From NCBI GenBank assembly GCA_956465555.1, contig OY101118.1, positions 372,001-436,000 of the forward strand: DNA of 64,000 nucleotides, read 5' to 3'. Below are positions 50,723-61,058 of the stretch, piece after piece. Source of the DNA: Nitzschia sp. pyKryTriq1 (lineage: Eukaryota; Bacillariophyta; Bacillariophyceae; Bacillariales; Bacillariaceae). The stretch's first letter is position 1. Each line of letters opens with the position of its first letter. The position numbers were made by a program, and so were the translations under genes. Below the pieces are notes generated by a model. It saw only the letters and a list, made by a program, of their open reading frames with translations. It ran no database searches and was not told where the DNA came from.

Positions 50723-51889
50723 CTACGAGGATCCATTCTGCGTTTTTTGTTGCTTTACGTCAATACTCATGCGATCTGGTGCGTATTCCGGAGGAGGCAT
50801 CCTTCCACACCTCTTGAATAGGTACGCTACTTCAATATCTTTGGTCAGGGGAATAATGATTTCTCGATAGACACTCTCCACGGTATGTGGGCAGACCTTC
50901 TTTTCTGTTTTACCATCATCACCCATCGCCTCAATCGCTGCGATCACAGCCGATGCAGCTGCTGCCGCGATAATACTCGTTTCTACTTTCTTGCTTTCAA
51001 TCGGCGGAAGAGTGGCCAGCAGCGGCTCGGTCCCATAGGTGGCAGCTTTGAGTCGAGCCCGTCTTAAGACCTTAGCTTCGACAACTTCATTCGTCAGCAG
51101 TTTCATGACGCCATCGGCATCCCCTGCCTCTACTAGCTTCTGGTAGGCTTCTGGATCGGCCAAATATTTGGACTCTGCCACAAACTTCCCATAGTGGCAT
51201 CGGCGACTCAATGCTTGGAGGACCGCAATGTCGGCCAAGACGCACGATCCGTGTTGTTCATCATCGCCCTGGATTGCTATGGAAGGGACAATCACGTCAA
51301 TGTATTTCTGTAAAAGAATCGGATTGAAATTGACATCGGAGGCACCACCTTTGCTACTCAAGAGGTCGTCCGGGAATTCAAGTTCTTCTAGCACCTTCTC
51401 CGAAGGAAGTCGTTCCGGAAAGAACGCATGTTCTTCGGGCGAAGTGTATCGGCGGACGGCATAGTGAAGCGCTTCCGTACCCGTCAGCATATATTCCAGA
51501 AAGCTTAGCTCTTCATCCGTCGGCTTACTTCCTGGAGGGACACCCAGATTTCCCAGCCCTCCCTTTTGGTAGACGATGAGGTTCTGTCGGTACTGAGCTC
51601 GTTCAATCAGAGCAAAGATGATCGTTTCTTCTTGCCGGACCAAAGAGTTCCTAATGGAATCCAGTGACATGACATCGGAGGTCTTCACGTTATCTTTGCT
51701 CTCGGTAGTATCAGTACTTCCATTCACAGAGGAGGCCGCTAGTTGCGATCGCCATCGTGGTGGCTGCTGATAATAATTCTGCATTTGGGAGGAGGAGGAG
51801 GAGGACTCGGGAGACAGCCGAGCAAAGGCATGGCAGAAGGAGCTGTTTCCAATCACTACCGCCACTATCAATTGACAAAAACCTCTCAT
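50723..51889 (-). CDS. Chorismate mutase, plastid-targeted
   Basis: The 388-residue product is a eukaryotic AroQ-type chorismate mutase, converting chorismate to prephenate for Phe and Tyr synthesis. Family blocks are IRNSLVRQEETIIFALIERA near the start of the domain, GSCVLADIAVLQALSRRCHYGKFVAE in the middle, and a C-terminal REIIIPLTKDIEVAYL helix. The start at 51889 gives MRGFCQLIVAVVIGNSSFCHAFARL, a signal peptide with a CHA|F cleavage motif as expected for plastids with four membranes. The frame extends in the same reading frame to 52003, but no targeting signal starts there. Ala-rich SIIAAAAASAVIAAIEAM is an insertion or loop. Confidence 0.87.
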   Translation of the reverse strand: MRGFCQLIVAVVIGNSSFCHAFARLSPESSSSSSQMQNYYQQPPRWRSQLAASSVNGSTDTTESKDNVKTSDVMSLDSIRNSLVRQEETIIFALIERAQYRQNLIVYQKGGLGNLGVPPGSKPTDEELSFLEYMLTGTEALHYAVRRYTSPEEHAFFPERLPSEKVLEELEFPDDLLSSKGGASDVNFNPILLQKYIDVIVPSIAIQGDDEQHGSCVLADIAVLQALSRRCHYGKFVAESKYLADPEAYQKLVEAGDADGVMKLLTNEVVEAKVLRRARLKAATYGTEPLLATLPPIESKKVETSIIAAAAASAVIAAIEAMGDDGKTEKKVCPHTVESVYREIIIPLTKDIEVAYLFKRCGRMPPPEYAPDRMSIDVKQQKTQNGSS

Positions 51890-52552
51890 GGAATGATATG
51901 ATATCGTTGGGCCGGGTCGTAAAACCTCAATGTAAGTGAAGTACTGTAGGTACAGGGTGAAACAGAAATGAACTGTTTCCTTCCTCGCAGTTGTTGAACG
52001 CAAAACGCAACTTCCAAAGTAAAGTTGTTCAAATGGATGACAACAATAAAGGTTGGAACGGAATGAAGTACGTCCGTGGAGTACTGTACAATGCTGACCG
52101 CTGTGTTTCTTTTAATATTGTAATATTTGCCGCTAAAACCCAATTATTCCTATTTTTATTGCCATGTCTTGGCCAAATACCTGAAAAAAGGCTAAAATGG
52201 TTTCCAAAAGAAGGTTCTTGGGAAAAGCCTCGAATCATCGAGGCCTGTCCGCGTACCGTCTGGTCGAGTGAGTCAGTCGGTCTGTCGATCTACAGTCAAG
52301 GATTTGCGCGCATACGTGTTATTTCTCAAATCTTGCATCATCATCGCACGAGATGCGCTCTCGTCGTGGTGTGATGACAACACACGATGACACAACATGA
52401 ATACTTCGCAAGAGAAAAAAGATTGGGATGATCGATACCGTAGGAGCGAGGCGAGAGGCGAACAAGACATTGATTGACGCAGCACCAGACCAACAATATT
52501 TGATCATTCTGTCACCACTTTTCAAAATCGACACTTCACTGTATCTGTTACC
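51890..52552. other. Divergent intergenic region
   Basis: No gene is supported in this 660-bp region, which holds the promoters of two plastid-protein genes. Nothing distinctive was seen. Confidence 0.45.
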
Positions 52553-53051
52553 ATGTTCCGTTACATTCTTGCTCTTGCTCTCTTGATTCAAGCCCTGCAC
52601 GGCTTTTCACCGAACGCGCAAATGAAGCACTCACGGGCGGCTTCCAGCACCTTTCGACCGGCGAATTTTGTGTCCGCGGCCGCTCCTACCAGAGCTGTCA
52701 CTCATTTGGCTATCCTTCGCATGGCAGCAGAAGGTCAAGATGAGTCGACTTCCGTCGAAAACAAAATTGGAGCGGATGGTACTTTTTATGACGATGAGGT
52801 GAGTTGCAACATCCTTGAAGGGAAACTGGGTGAATAGCGACGACCAAAACTTTGACTGACTCATCTATACACATGAACAGGTCGACTCGGCTCCCATTAA
52901 GGATGGAATTTCGGATTCGATGAAAGCACGACTCATGGCAGAGGCAAGCACTGGATTGGATTCCAATTCCAAGCAGACGAATGTGATCCTCTACATTATC
53001 TTGGGTGTGGCCGTCTTGGTCGTGCTAGGTGGGGCGGGCGTATTTTATTAA
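52553..53051 (+). CDS. Plastid-targeted small single-pass membrane protein, two exons
   Basis: Exons are 52553-52798 and 52881-53051 (82-bp intron, GTGAGT...AACAG), 138 residues. The N-terminus MFRYILALALLIQALHGFSP is a signal peptide with an HG|FSP plastid-entry motif. The C-terminus has DSMKARLMAEASTGLD, then one membrane helix (VILYIILGVAVLVVLGGAG) ending FY. I recall similar C-termini in other diatom plastid proteins but cannot assign a function. A poly(A)-like AATAAA overlaps the stop region (53050-53055). Confidence 0.72.
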
Positions 53052-53496
53052 ATAAAGAGAAGAAGACTCTACCCAGTTGATGGGGTGACACATATCTCGA
53101 GAGAAGATATTTCATCTCGTTGTAGTGGGTAGTGCTTCATCCCGGGAAGTGGAGCGACGATGAGCGCGTCTCCATCTTGCATTTCGAGAAAACTACTACA
53201 CATCGTGAACACTTGCCACTACGCTAACACCAAGACAAACGCAGTGTATTCTCGAATTGTTTTCGATTTTTAAAGTGTAGCAGTCTTTCTCGTCGTCACA
53301 ATAACATAGGATAAAATAGCAAGCCGACATGACACTAAGAATACAGTACTCTCCTACTCGAACTTTTGGTGACCCTGAAACCACCATAATGTCGTAATGT
53401 TATTAGTACTGTTCTAGCGTCCACATGACTAGACCAGTGCAGGAACCGTCGAAGTAATTTCGCAAAAAAGAAAACTGGAATGTACTATTCTCTAAA
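53052..53496. other. Convergent intergenic region
   Basis: No gene is supported; nothing distinctive was seen. Confidence 0.45.
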
Positions 53497-54345
53497 TCAC
53501 CGTTCTTGTTCTTGCAGTCGAGCCGCCTTGGCTTGTTCCGCGGCAACAAACTCTCGGTACTGTCGAATGGCGCCTTTTTGAAAGCTTTCGACGGCGAAGG
53601 AAACTACCGTATCATTGATGGTATCCGAAGCGATCTTGAGAGGTGATTCTGGTAAGATTCTCATCGGCGGAGGCAAGTTTCCCGTGGTGGCAAACGATAT
53701 CGAACCGGTTACCCCCATTCCATCTTTGCTTGGACGAAGCTCGCCGACAACATCAATGGTAAGCCCAAGGCTTGAAGCACTGATACCCACACCAGGAAGC
53801 AATTGAATATTGGGGTCATAATCGATCGATTGAATAGAAAAGACTGGTTCGCCAGTATTTGGATCTGGTTGGGTCCACATTTGGACATCGACGCTTGGGG
53901 CTAGTTGAATGGTGACAAATTGAAGCTTCATGGTTTGGAGTCTATAGATGGAGTTGCCGAGATCTTTCATCATCTTTTCATCCCAAATTGAAAGGGCAAG
54001 ACCCCGACCATCCGACAACCATTCTTGAATTCCCTGGGGATTCGGCGTGCTGTCGAGTTTGGTCACCAACTTGGCCGACGAGCCAAACTCGACGGCTCCC
54101 TGGAGGCGGTTGAATTGGAAGTAGGGACCATTTCTCTCTAGTAATTCTCGACGCCGTGACTGTTGTGCTGGCGATAAATTTTGTTGGGGGGTCGCAAAGA
54201 GATGAGTAGCATGCCCTTTGGAGGAAGACTCTGTATTTCTCACGTAAACGTTGGATCGGACGTTTGAAGGGCGGAGAACGAAAGATTCTGACGATCCCCA
54301 GAAAGAAATTGCAAGCACGGCAATAAGTGCGCTAGTCCGACACAT
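53497..54345 (-). CDS. Plastid-targeted DUF1997-like protein
   Basis: The 282-residue product starts with a signal peptide (MCRTSALIAVLAISFWGSS) and an ES|FVLRP plastid-entry motif. The mature part resembles DUF1997 proteins of plants, algae and cyanobacteria: a lipid-binding-like sheet with RLQTMKLQFVTIQLAPSV and VDVQMWTQPDP, followed by SSLGLTIDVVGELRPS. Their function is unknown. The end is a charged helix. Assignment rests on pattern recognition and is moderate. Confidence 0.62.
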   Translation of the reverse strand: MCRTSALIAVLAISFWGSSESFVLRPSNVRSNVYVRNTESSSKGHATHLFATPQQNLSPAQQSRRRELLERNGPYFQFNRLQGAVEFGSSAKLVTKLDSTPNPQGIQEWLSDGRGLALSIWDEKMMKDLGNSIYRLQTMKLQFVTIQLAPSVDVQMWTQPDPNTGEPVFSIQSIDYDPNIQLLPGVGISASSLGLTIDVVGELRPSKDGMGVTGSISFATTGNLPPPMRILPESPLKIASDTINDTVVSFAVESFQKGAIRQYREFVAAEQAKAARLQEQER

Positions 54346-54578
54346 AGCCTTGATGAAGTATACGAGAGTCCAAAACTGTGTAAAGGCAGGTATTGTTATT
54401 TCTGGAGCAACAACGCAGCAGGGGTCTACTACTAGAGGTAGTTTTTGACCACGAGTAACGCTCTACGCTCATGGTCAAAAAATCGAGATGATTTTTGCGA
54501 TGATGGTTTATTTCTTCGCTGCGCTGGCCAGCTCATCGCGATAGAGTCGAAGAAGTCCACAAATGACGTACATGCATA
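54346..54578. other. Intergenic region left of MITE
   Basis: No gene is supported; nothing distinctive was seen apart from the MITE on the right. Confidence 0.4.
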
Positions 54579-54884
54579 GTGTTCTGGAAAATATGGAAGT
54601 CATGAGGCCCGAATATGGAAAAAATATGGAACTAAGTAGCATCCTACTTGGTCTGGTACTTAACTTTATGGTGTGTTGCTACCGTGTTAAATATTTATCA
54701 CGTGTTTCTACCGTATTAAATATTTACTGCGTGGGTTTACTAGTAAATACTTACTACGGGTTCCTAACGTGTTAAATATTTAACACGGTAGAACACGCGT
54801 TAATATTTCCATATTTTTTCCATATTTCCTTCCATATTTTCTGAAATAATGGCCGAAATATGGAATCCATATTTTCCAGAACAC
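54579..54884. mobile_element. TA-flanked MITE with terminal inverted repeats
   Basis: The 306-bp element has inverted ends GTGTTCTGGAAAATATGGA and TCCATATTTTCCAGAACAC, flanked by TA (54577-54578 and 54885-54886) as for Tc1/mariner-type insertions. Flanks continue CATGCA... and ...TACATGCA. The interior (54660-54800) has four diverged 28-30-bp units around TTAAATATTTA, including the 20-bp palindrome CGTGTTAAATATTTAACACG (54768-54787). There is no coding capacity, so it depends on a transposase elsewhere. Confidence 0.78.
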
Positions 54885-55085
54885 TATACATGCACCCAAC
54901 AAAAATCTACGAATTTCGTTCCAAGGAGACGACCGAATGACGATGATGTCTGCTGCTATTCTACACATGTCACATTCATAATTCATACAGTAGCTAGCTA
55001 CCGCTCATCCGCATCATCAACGTCTATACGGGCCCGAGCAGCCTATACAGAGTAGGGTCACTATATTGCCTGTCTCTCTACGAAA

Positions 55086-55724
55086 ATGAAACGTGGCCTG
55101 CGATCAGCGCTGTTGTTGTTGCCATCAGCACTCGCTGGACGATTGACAGTTGCATTTCCTCTGCCGGCGAGGCTCCCGCCGCGTCGTCGTGAGCACGCGA
55201 GGGAATCTTCCTGCTTGTATTCTGCCAAAGACGAGAAACGAGCCATTGGGGACGTGGTCCAAGGCCTACATGGAAGCAAGTATCAATTCAACGACGCTGG
55301 CATCAATTTTGAAGGTCAACAATTTGCGGAAATGGGTTATTCGTCGGGCCAAGAAGTACAAGATGATACTTACGAGAATGAACCGATTCCTAAATGGGCC
55401 CTCAAAATGAAGGAACTCTCAATGCCACCCAACGCACCCCCGCTTGTAATGAAAGAGGGAATGGCTACCATCGAGGTTCAAAATGCGGAACGATCTTGGG
55501 AAATGTTCTATGCCTTTGTCGTTGGTCCATTGGCGGAATCTATCACTGCCCGACCATGGGTGGGCCAGTTGGCACCTCGGGGAGGGATCAATCAATTTTC
55601 TGACACGGTAGTTATTCAAATTGGTGGTTCTCAAACGAGTGCCGGTGGCTCATCGGAGAACGATAGTTGGCTTGTCGTTGGAACCGAAGCGGACAAGTGG
55701 TTCTACAAACTTATACGTAGCTGA
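55086..55724 (+). CDS. Plastid-targeted conserved protein of unknown function
   Basis: The 212-residue product starts MKRGLRSALLLLPSALAGRL and continues VAFPLPARLPP, a signal peptide with VA|FPLP entry motif and an Arg-rich transit part. The mature part has a Gly/Glu-rich stretch, an IPKWALKMKELSMPPNAPP segment and an end with WLVVGTEADKWFYKLIRS. It is probably soluble. Function is not recognised; similar proteins seem to occur in diatoms. The neighbours at 50-54 kb are also plastid-targeted. Confidence 0.65.
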   Translation: MKRGLRSALLLLPSALAGRLTVAFPLPARLPPRRREHARESSCLYSAKDEKRAIGDVVQGLHGSKYQFNDAGINFEGQQFAEMGYSSGQEVQDDTYENEPIPKWALKMKELSMPPNAPPLVMKEGMATIEVQNAERSWEMFYAFVVGPLAESITARPWVGQLAPRGGINQFSDTVVIQIGGSQTSAGGSSENDSWLVVGTEADKWFYKLIRS

Positions 55725-56239
55725 AAAGGATGCGTGCCTTGTACCTCGATTGCACCATCGCTTCCGGATCAAATTTTGCTGGCTTGTTTCCCTCTTCTCG
55801 GTAACTCGAAGCCTATTCATCGCCACATCCGAAAGCAAGGACGATGTATACTACCTCCAGCAGCTCCTTTCTCTATCCCACACACTGCCCCACCACAACC
55901 CACACTCTTGACTTGACTATGTTAATAAGTGCTTATCGATGAACTGGATTGGATAGACAATCGATACCTCCGTTGGAAATGTAGCAAGCACCATCTCAAT
56001 ACGTTTCTGATTCGAATCCATTTCCAGGCACGGGTCTGGTGGAACCACCAAGCGTAACTTGATAGGTAGAGTTCTACTCTATGACACCATCGAACAAGAA
56101 GGAGTAAACGTTATGACAACTTGTTTCTGTTCTAGAAACAGTTAATCTATTCAATTCGTACGCACAGTATGTGAAATGAGAAAATGGAAAGAGCCGTTCA
56201 GGGATTGATTGGTGGTTCCTACCCATACAAGAATGGGAT
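55725..56239. other. Convergent intergenic region
   Basis: No gene is supported; nothing distinctive was seen. Confidence 0.4.
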
Positions 56240-57100
56240 CTATGGAAAAACACCATTACCCTTTTGGTTGTTTCTGCCTCTGTGAGGGCGTCCTTTCCAT
56301 GAGTTCGACGGCACTGGGGGAACTGGGGCCGAGGTGGGTTCACTGCTTGGACTGGTGGTCGTTGACGGCTCACTCGATGTACTAGGGCTAGCACTGACGC
56401 TAGGAGCCGAGGTGGGCGTGGGACTATCGGTACTGGTATCATCATCATACTGATATGGGACAAAATCATCCGGAACAACAAAGTCGTCCGGAATGATCTC
56501 GCCAGCCCATCTCCAACAAATGCAGGGGCAACCCAAAAGACCTTCACAGTCAATCACACAAGACGCAGAGTAACTGTACAATCGGGAAATTAAATCCTGA
56601 TCAGCCAATTCAATCCACGCTTGGCATCGAATATCATACGCTTCAGGTCCACTAAGTTCTAGACCTCTCGTCGTCGTCTTCAAGGGAGTGGCTTCCATGG
56701 ACGAATCATTATCAGTCACTTCCTGTACTCCCGGCACTGCGATGATTCTATCCGCGGCGCTGGTGGCAATGATAGTGGTACCATCGTTCAGCACTATACC
56801 ACCATCGTCAAGATGCTGTGTAGCGTGGTGTGTCACCGCCTCGGTCAAAGTGGTGGAAATCATGGTAAAAGTTAGTCCCAACACCGCGGCGACTAGTAGA
56901 ACGCCTACAGCAATAGCGCCCTTCAAGAGGAGTCGCGTTCGTCTCTGGTTGGATTCGTCTTCTTCTTCTTTTTCGGAAACAACAATAATTCCATGGCTGC
57001 CTGCGTCGTCCTCGTTGTTGATGTTGCCATCATATTGTTTCAGCAACTCTGCAGTGGCAGCGTCCAAGTCGGCGGAAGTCTCGAGGCAATGGTGCTCCAT
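56240..57100 (-). CDS. Single-pass membrane protein, EF-hand-family paralogue with lost EF loop
   Basis: The 286-residue product shares LDAATAELLKQYD and the following spacing with the EF-hand protein at 46428-47457, but where that gene has a calcium loop this one has GNINNEDDAGSHG, without the regular ligands. A membrane helix follows at about residues 58-82, then a DGTTIIATSAAD segment that also matches. The luminal part has fewer Cys and ends in a Ser/Thr/Pro-rich stalk (SPTPTSAPSVSASPSTSSEP and more) and a basic tail. ATG at 57100 is the first in frame; homology seems to extend a few residues upstream (AKLT versus KSVT), which suggests a missed short first exon as in the paralogue. Confidence 0.62.
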   Translation of the reverse strand: MEHHCLETSADLDAATAELLKQYDGNINNEDDAGSHGIIVVSEKEEEDESNQRRTRLLLKGAIAVGVLLVAAVLGLTFTMISTTLTEAVTHHATQHLDDGGIVLNDGTTIIATSAADRIIAVPGVQEVTDNDSSMEATPLKTTTRGLELSGPEAYDIRCQAWIELADQDLISRLYSYSASCVIDCEGLLGCPCICWRWAGEIIPDDFVVPDDFVPYQYDDDTSTDSPTPTSAPSVSASPSTSSEPSTTTSPSSEPTSAPVPPVPSNSWKGRPHRGRNNQKGNGVFP

Positions 57101-57738
57101 GGTCAGTTTCGCATTCGAGAAGAGAACGTTTCTCTTCTTTCTTTTCTATGTTTGGAAAAAGTCCAGGTGCCGGATTTCTCGATTTGTGACACTCGCTTGG
57201 ATCTGTTATTGTTGGATCCGGCTTTGGCGGTGACCGTATTTCTACCGATATGAGCTTGATCCCTTCTTGCTTGATCGATGATGCATGGGGGGGGGTCTTG
57301 CAATCCTCGGAGTTGTCTTGAGGTCGCCTAATTTAGATACAAGCAACGACTCGGAAGCTGGATGCTGCACGCAGCACAATTGGCCTAAACACAGTACTAA
57401 ATGTGCGTGATGCTATGTACGCAGTAATAGTATTTATGAGTATTTTGCTCTTGCTTGCTGAGAATTTGGCGGAATGGAGAAAGACTGCATGCGGTCTTTT
57501 TGGTCGTGAAAACCAGTCGGGGGAGTCATCCGGGTGCGCGGAGCGCAGCCCGCGTGATTTTTATTGTTCGACTGACACGACCACAGGCTTTGTGAGAGCT
57601 TTCGCGACCCACAAAGAAAAAGGTTGACGATGATATTATTAGCAGAGTGCATCGTTATTCGTGTCGCTTCCTTCCACTACTACACTACAAGTAGAATACC
57701 ACTCACTCTTTCCACCCACCGCCCACAACAAAAGGACC
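57101..57738. other. Divergent intergenic region
   Basis: No gene is supported. A G9 run is near 57288. A short first exon of the gene to the left may lie here. Confidence 0.4.
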
Positions 57739-59215
57739 ATGACTAGTGGTAATACTTCTCCCGAACCCTCCTTGACGTACTTGAGGCCGTCTGTCGCTGC
57801 CTTGAAAGAGCGTTTGGATGCTTTCCTAAACGACGAAGTGATTCCCGCCGAAGCCGAGTTGGAAGAATTTCTCCATCATCGTCACGGCGCCGATCGCTGG
57901 AGTCAGAATGCCATTCCTCCCTGTTTGTTAAGGCTTCAACGGCGCGCTCAAGAATTGAAGTTGTGGAACTTGTTCATTCCACCTCGATTGGTCTCTCATG
58001 TACCCAACGAAGCCCGCTTCTTGCTTCCCACCGAAGCGCTGTCGTACCGCGAATATGGCATTTTGGCCGAAAGCATGGGCAAAAGTGAGCTAGGCGCCAT
58101 GTCCTGCAATTGCAGTGCGCCAGATACGGGGAATATGGAAGTCTTGATGGAGTTTGGGACTCCCCAACAACAACGAGACTATTTGATTCCCTTGTTGCAA
58201 GGCAAGATTCGATCCACCTTTCTCATGACAGAACCCAATGTCGCGTCCAGCGATCCGACCAATTTGTCGACACTCTTAACCAAAACAGGTCCCAATACTT
58301 ATCAATTGGAAGGACAAAAGTGGTGGTCCACGGGTGCCATGGACCCCAGGTGTCGTATTGCCATTGTAGTGGCCAAGATGAACGATGACACAAGCACTAG
58401 TACTGCTGCTACCACATCATCATCATCATCGTCTTCCACCAACCCCAAACATGGTAAACATACCATCGTCATGGTCCCCTTGCCACATCCACGAGTGAAA
58501 ATGGTGCGACCCTTGACGGTGTTTGGTTATGACGATGCGCCATTTGGACATGCCGAAGTGGCATTGGAAGGAGTGGAACTGACGAGCGATCATTTGATTG
58601 GAGGTGAAGGCAGTGGGTTTCGAGTGTCACAAGCAAGATTGGGGCCCGGACGGATTCATCATTGTATGAGAGCCATTGGATTGGGTGCGTATTGCACATT
58701 ATTATACTGTTTTGTGCTTTCTATTTCGTCACTCACCTATCTCTTCATCTCAATACCCATCATCATCCTGATTGTGCACAGCCCAACGTTGTTTCGAACT
58801 CATGTTGCAACGAACTTTGGAACGACAAACTTTTGGAAAATATCTTTGGCAACACGGAAGTGTTCAAAAAGACATTGCAGATTCCTTTGCCGATTTGAAC
58901 GCAGCTCGTCTCTTGACCTTGCACTGTGCCCACCAAATGGATCTGGTAGGGCCTCGTGCGAGTCGACAATATATTAGTAGTATCAAAGTCGCAGTGCCGA
59001 AATGGACGTCCCAAGTCATTGATCGGGCATTGCAAGTGCATGGTGGGGCCGGAGTCTCGGAAGATTATATACTGGCCAAGGCGTGGGCGAACATGAGGAC
59101 GCTTCGGATTGCCGATGGACCGGATGAAGTGCACCGACAGTCAGTAGCTCTCTTGGAATTGAAACGCCTCTACAGAGAACAGTTTGGATCGGATCCACCC
59201 AAGAGTAAACTATAA
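57739..59215 (+). CDS. Acyl-CoA dehydrogenase (ACAD10/11-like), two exons
   Basis: Exons are 57739-58684 and 58782-59215 (97-bp intron, GTGCGT...CACAG). The join reads MRAIGL|AQRCFELM and yields 459 residues. ACADs use FAD to form trans-2-enoyl-CoA in fatty-acid or amino-acid degradation. Seen are an N-terminal helical domain, FLMTEPNVASSDPTNL (FAD/substrate segment), GQKWWSTGAMD, a middle beta domain with a Ser-rich insertion (58410-58440), and C-terminal ALQVHGGAGVSEDYILA plus DGPDEVHRQSVA. The pattern is closest to ACAD10/11-type enzymes for branched or very long substrates. The frame reaches back to GTG at 57661; the ATG at 57739 follows AGGACC. No targeting peptide is clear, so a peroxisomal or mitochondrial location is undecided. 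Confidence 0.87.
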
Positions 59216-59521
59216 GTAACGAGTCAGTCAACACTAAAAAGAACGATGAGGGAGTAAGGAGTTAGGCTGTTGGAAATTGTTCTAGCAGAAACACAGAGTA
59301 TTCGGAAAGATAGGAAGGATATACTTCACACACCATTTAGCTACTACGAACATGAATTACATTATATACCGGGGATTTGCGTTTTCGTGGTAGTACTGAT
59401 GGCCCCTGTCCCCCTTTCTTATAGTTGCTTGCTTCTCTCCTTGCATGCCCACAACTCATTGACATGCATGAATGAATCGATCGAGTAGTCAAAGGTTTTT
59501 CGTCTACACTTTGGTTTTCAT
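59216..59521. other. Convergent intergenic region
   Basis: No gene is supported; nothing distinctive was seen. Confidence 0.4.
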
Positions 59522-60487
59522 TTAATCTTTCTTGGCCTTCTTGCCCTTGAGGGGACCAATGGGAAGTTTGTGTCCAAAGATTTTGTCCCCATTGTAAATA
59601 CCATACGTGATGCTGGCGAGAATGGCTGCGGCCCAGGGTGCCAACCAGTACACAAAGTAGTGCTCGTTATCGGTAGGGAAGGTAAACTTGCCACCGACGC
59701 CAAATACGGCCCAGCAGGTGGCCAACATGGGGTTCATGGCGGGTCCGGCAGTGGGGAAGAATTCAATCAAGGCGCGAATGGCGACGGCAGTCAAAAATTG
59801 CTTGATAATGTAGTGGTTCTTTCCAAAATGCAATTCCCAATTGAGCTGTCAAAGAACAAAAAATCGTACATAGTAATAGTGGGCGGTAAAGAATAAATGC
59901 TGTGGTGAGAAACCATGATTTGTCATTCAGGAACGAAATCAGTCATTTTCGAAGGAAAGACAACATAAAAAACGTACAATATAAATGGCCCACATGAGCA
60001 AGAATGTGGCCACAAACTCAGAGATGGCAGCTTCGGCATTGTTTTCCATGTTGAACTCGGGGCCACCAAAGGGAGTCCATTTCATGGCCTCCGATAGAGC
60101 ATGGTATAACGGGAAACTGATCAAGCCACCTCCCATTTGACCAGCTACTCGTACAAAGGCTTCAGTGTAATCACACTTTCCAAGAGCCAAAATGGACATG
60201 GTGACGGCCGGGTTGACTTGTTGTCCTCCACCAAAGTAATCCGCCAAAATAACACCAATCGCGTGAACGACCCACGCAACTTCCCAGGAATTCTGGCCGA
60301 TCCATTTTCCCGCCGAGAAGGTAAAGGCGATCATAAGCATCGATCCGATGAATTCCTTGACGTAAATGTCAAAGTACTTTCCGTTTCCCACATACGACGA
60401 AGCGAAACTCAAAAACAAACCGGGTGGAAGGAAATCCACAAAGTCGTTAAAAAAGCTGTTGGCGGTCATAACGTAATCTTTCACCAT
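59522..60487 (-). CDS. Aquaporin/MIP family channel, two exons
   Basis: Exon 1 is 59978-60487 and exon 2 is 59522-59845; the 132-bp intron has GTACGT...TGACAG. The product has 277 residues with six likely membrane helices. Loop B has the standard NPA (QVNPAVT, 92-94). Loop E reads GPAMNPMLAT, so NPM replaces NPA (208-210) and the usual selectivity-filter Arg right after is Leu211. This suggests different selectivity, as in unorthodox aquaporins that pass water slowly or carry other small solutes. The C-terminus is basic (KGKKAKKD). ATG at 60487 is the only reasonable start. Confidence 0.82.
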
Positions 60488-61058
60488 GGTGCCAGAATAA
60501 AAAGTGTAGATAGAATAATACAGGTGCGGTTGGGGACGATTGAGATATTTGAGAACTGGAGACCTTGCGTTTGCTTGTGGCTGCCAGAGTTTGCAATGGT
60601 CGGGAGGAATGTAGTGTCACGGAGAAGATTTTCGTGCAAAAAATGAAGGAGGTTGGAGGAGGTCGAAGGTCGAAATGCTCGAAGTATCAGAAGTCAGAAG
60701 CCGTCGAAGATACGCGCGCGGAGAGAGGCGTCAAAATAACGGAATGACGACAGTCGCGAAACAATCAGCTCGTCCGTCGACCGTTTTCTCGTTGAAGAAG
60801 CGAAGATCGCGCCAAAGTGACGCGTGGAAAAGCAAATTCCAGTCGCTTGAGTCGTCGTTGAAATGGAGTTTAGTCCTGCGGATCGAACGAGGATCAGGTT
60901 ATGAGTTTCGATTTGGGCGGGAAACGACCACGAAAACTGAAAAAACGACGAAGTACAAGTAAATAGGGAAGCGACCATGAGGGTCTTCCATAGCACTACG
61001 AAGACATTCCATAAACGGGGACACTGACCGCCTCTTGGATTCTGCACATTGCCAAAAC
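60488..61058. other. Divergent intergenic region, aquaporin / oxygenase
   Basis: No gene is supported. The frames at 60675 and 60694 have no family content. Confidence 0.45.
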
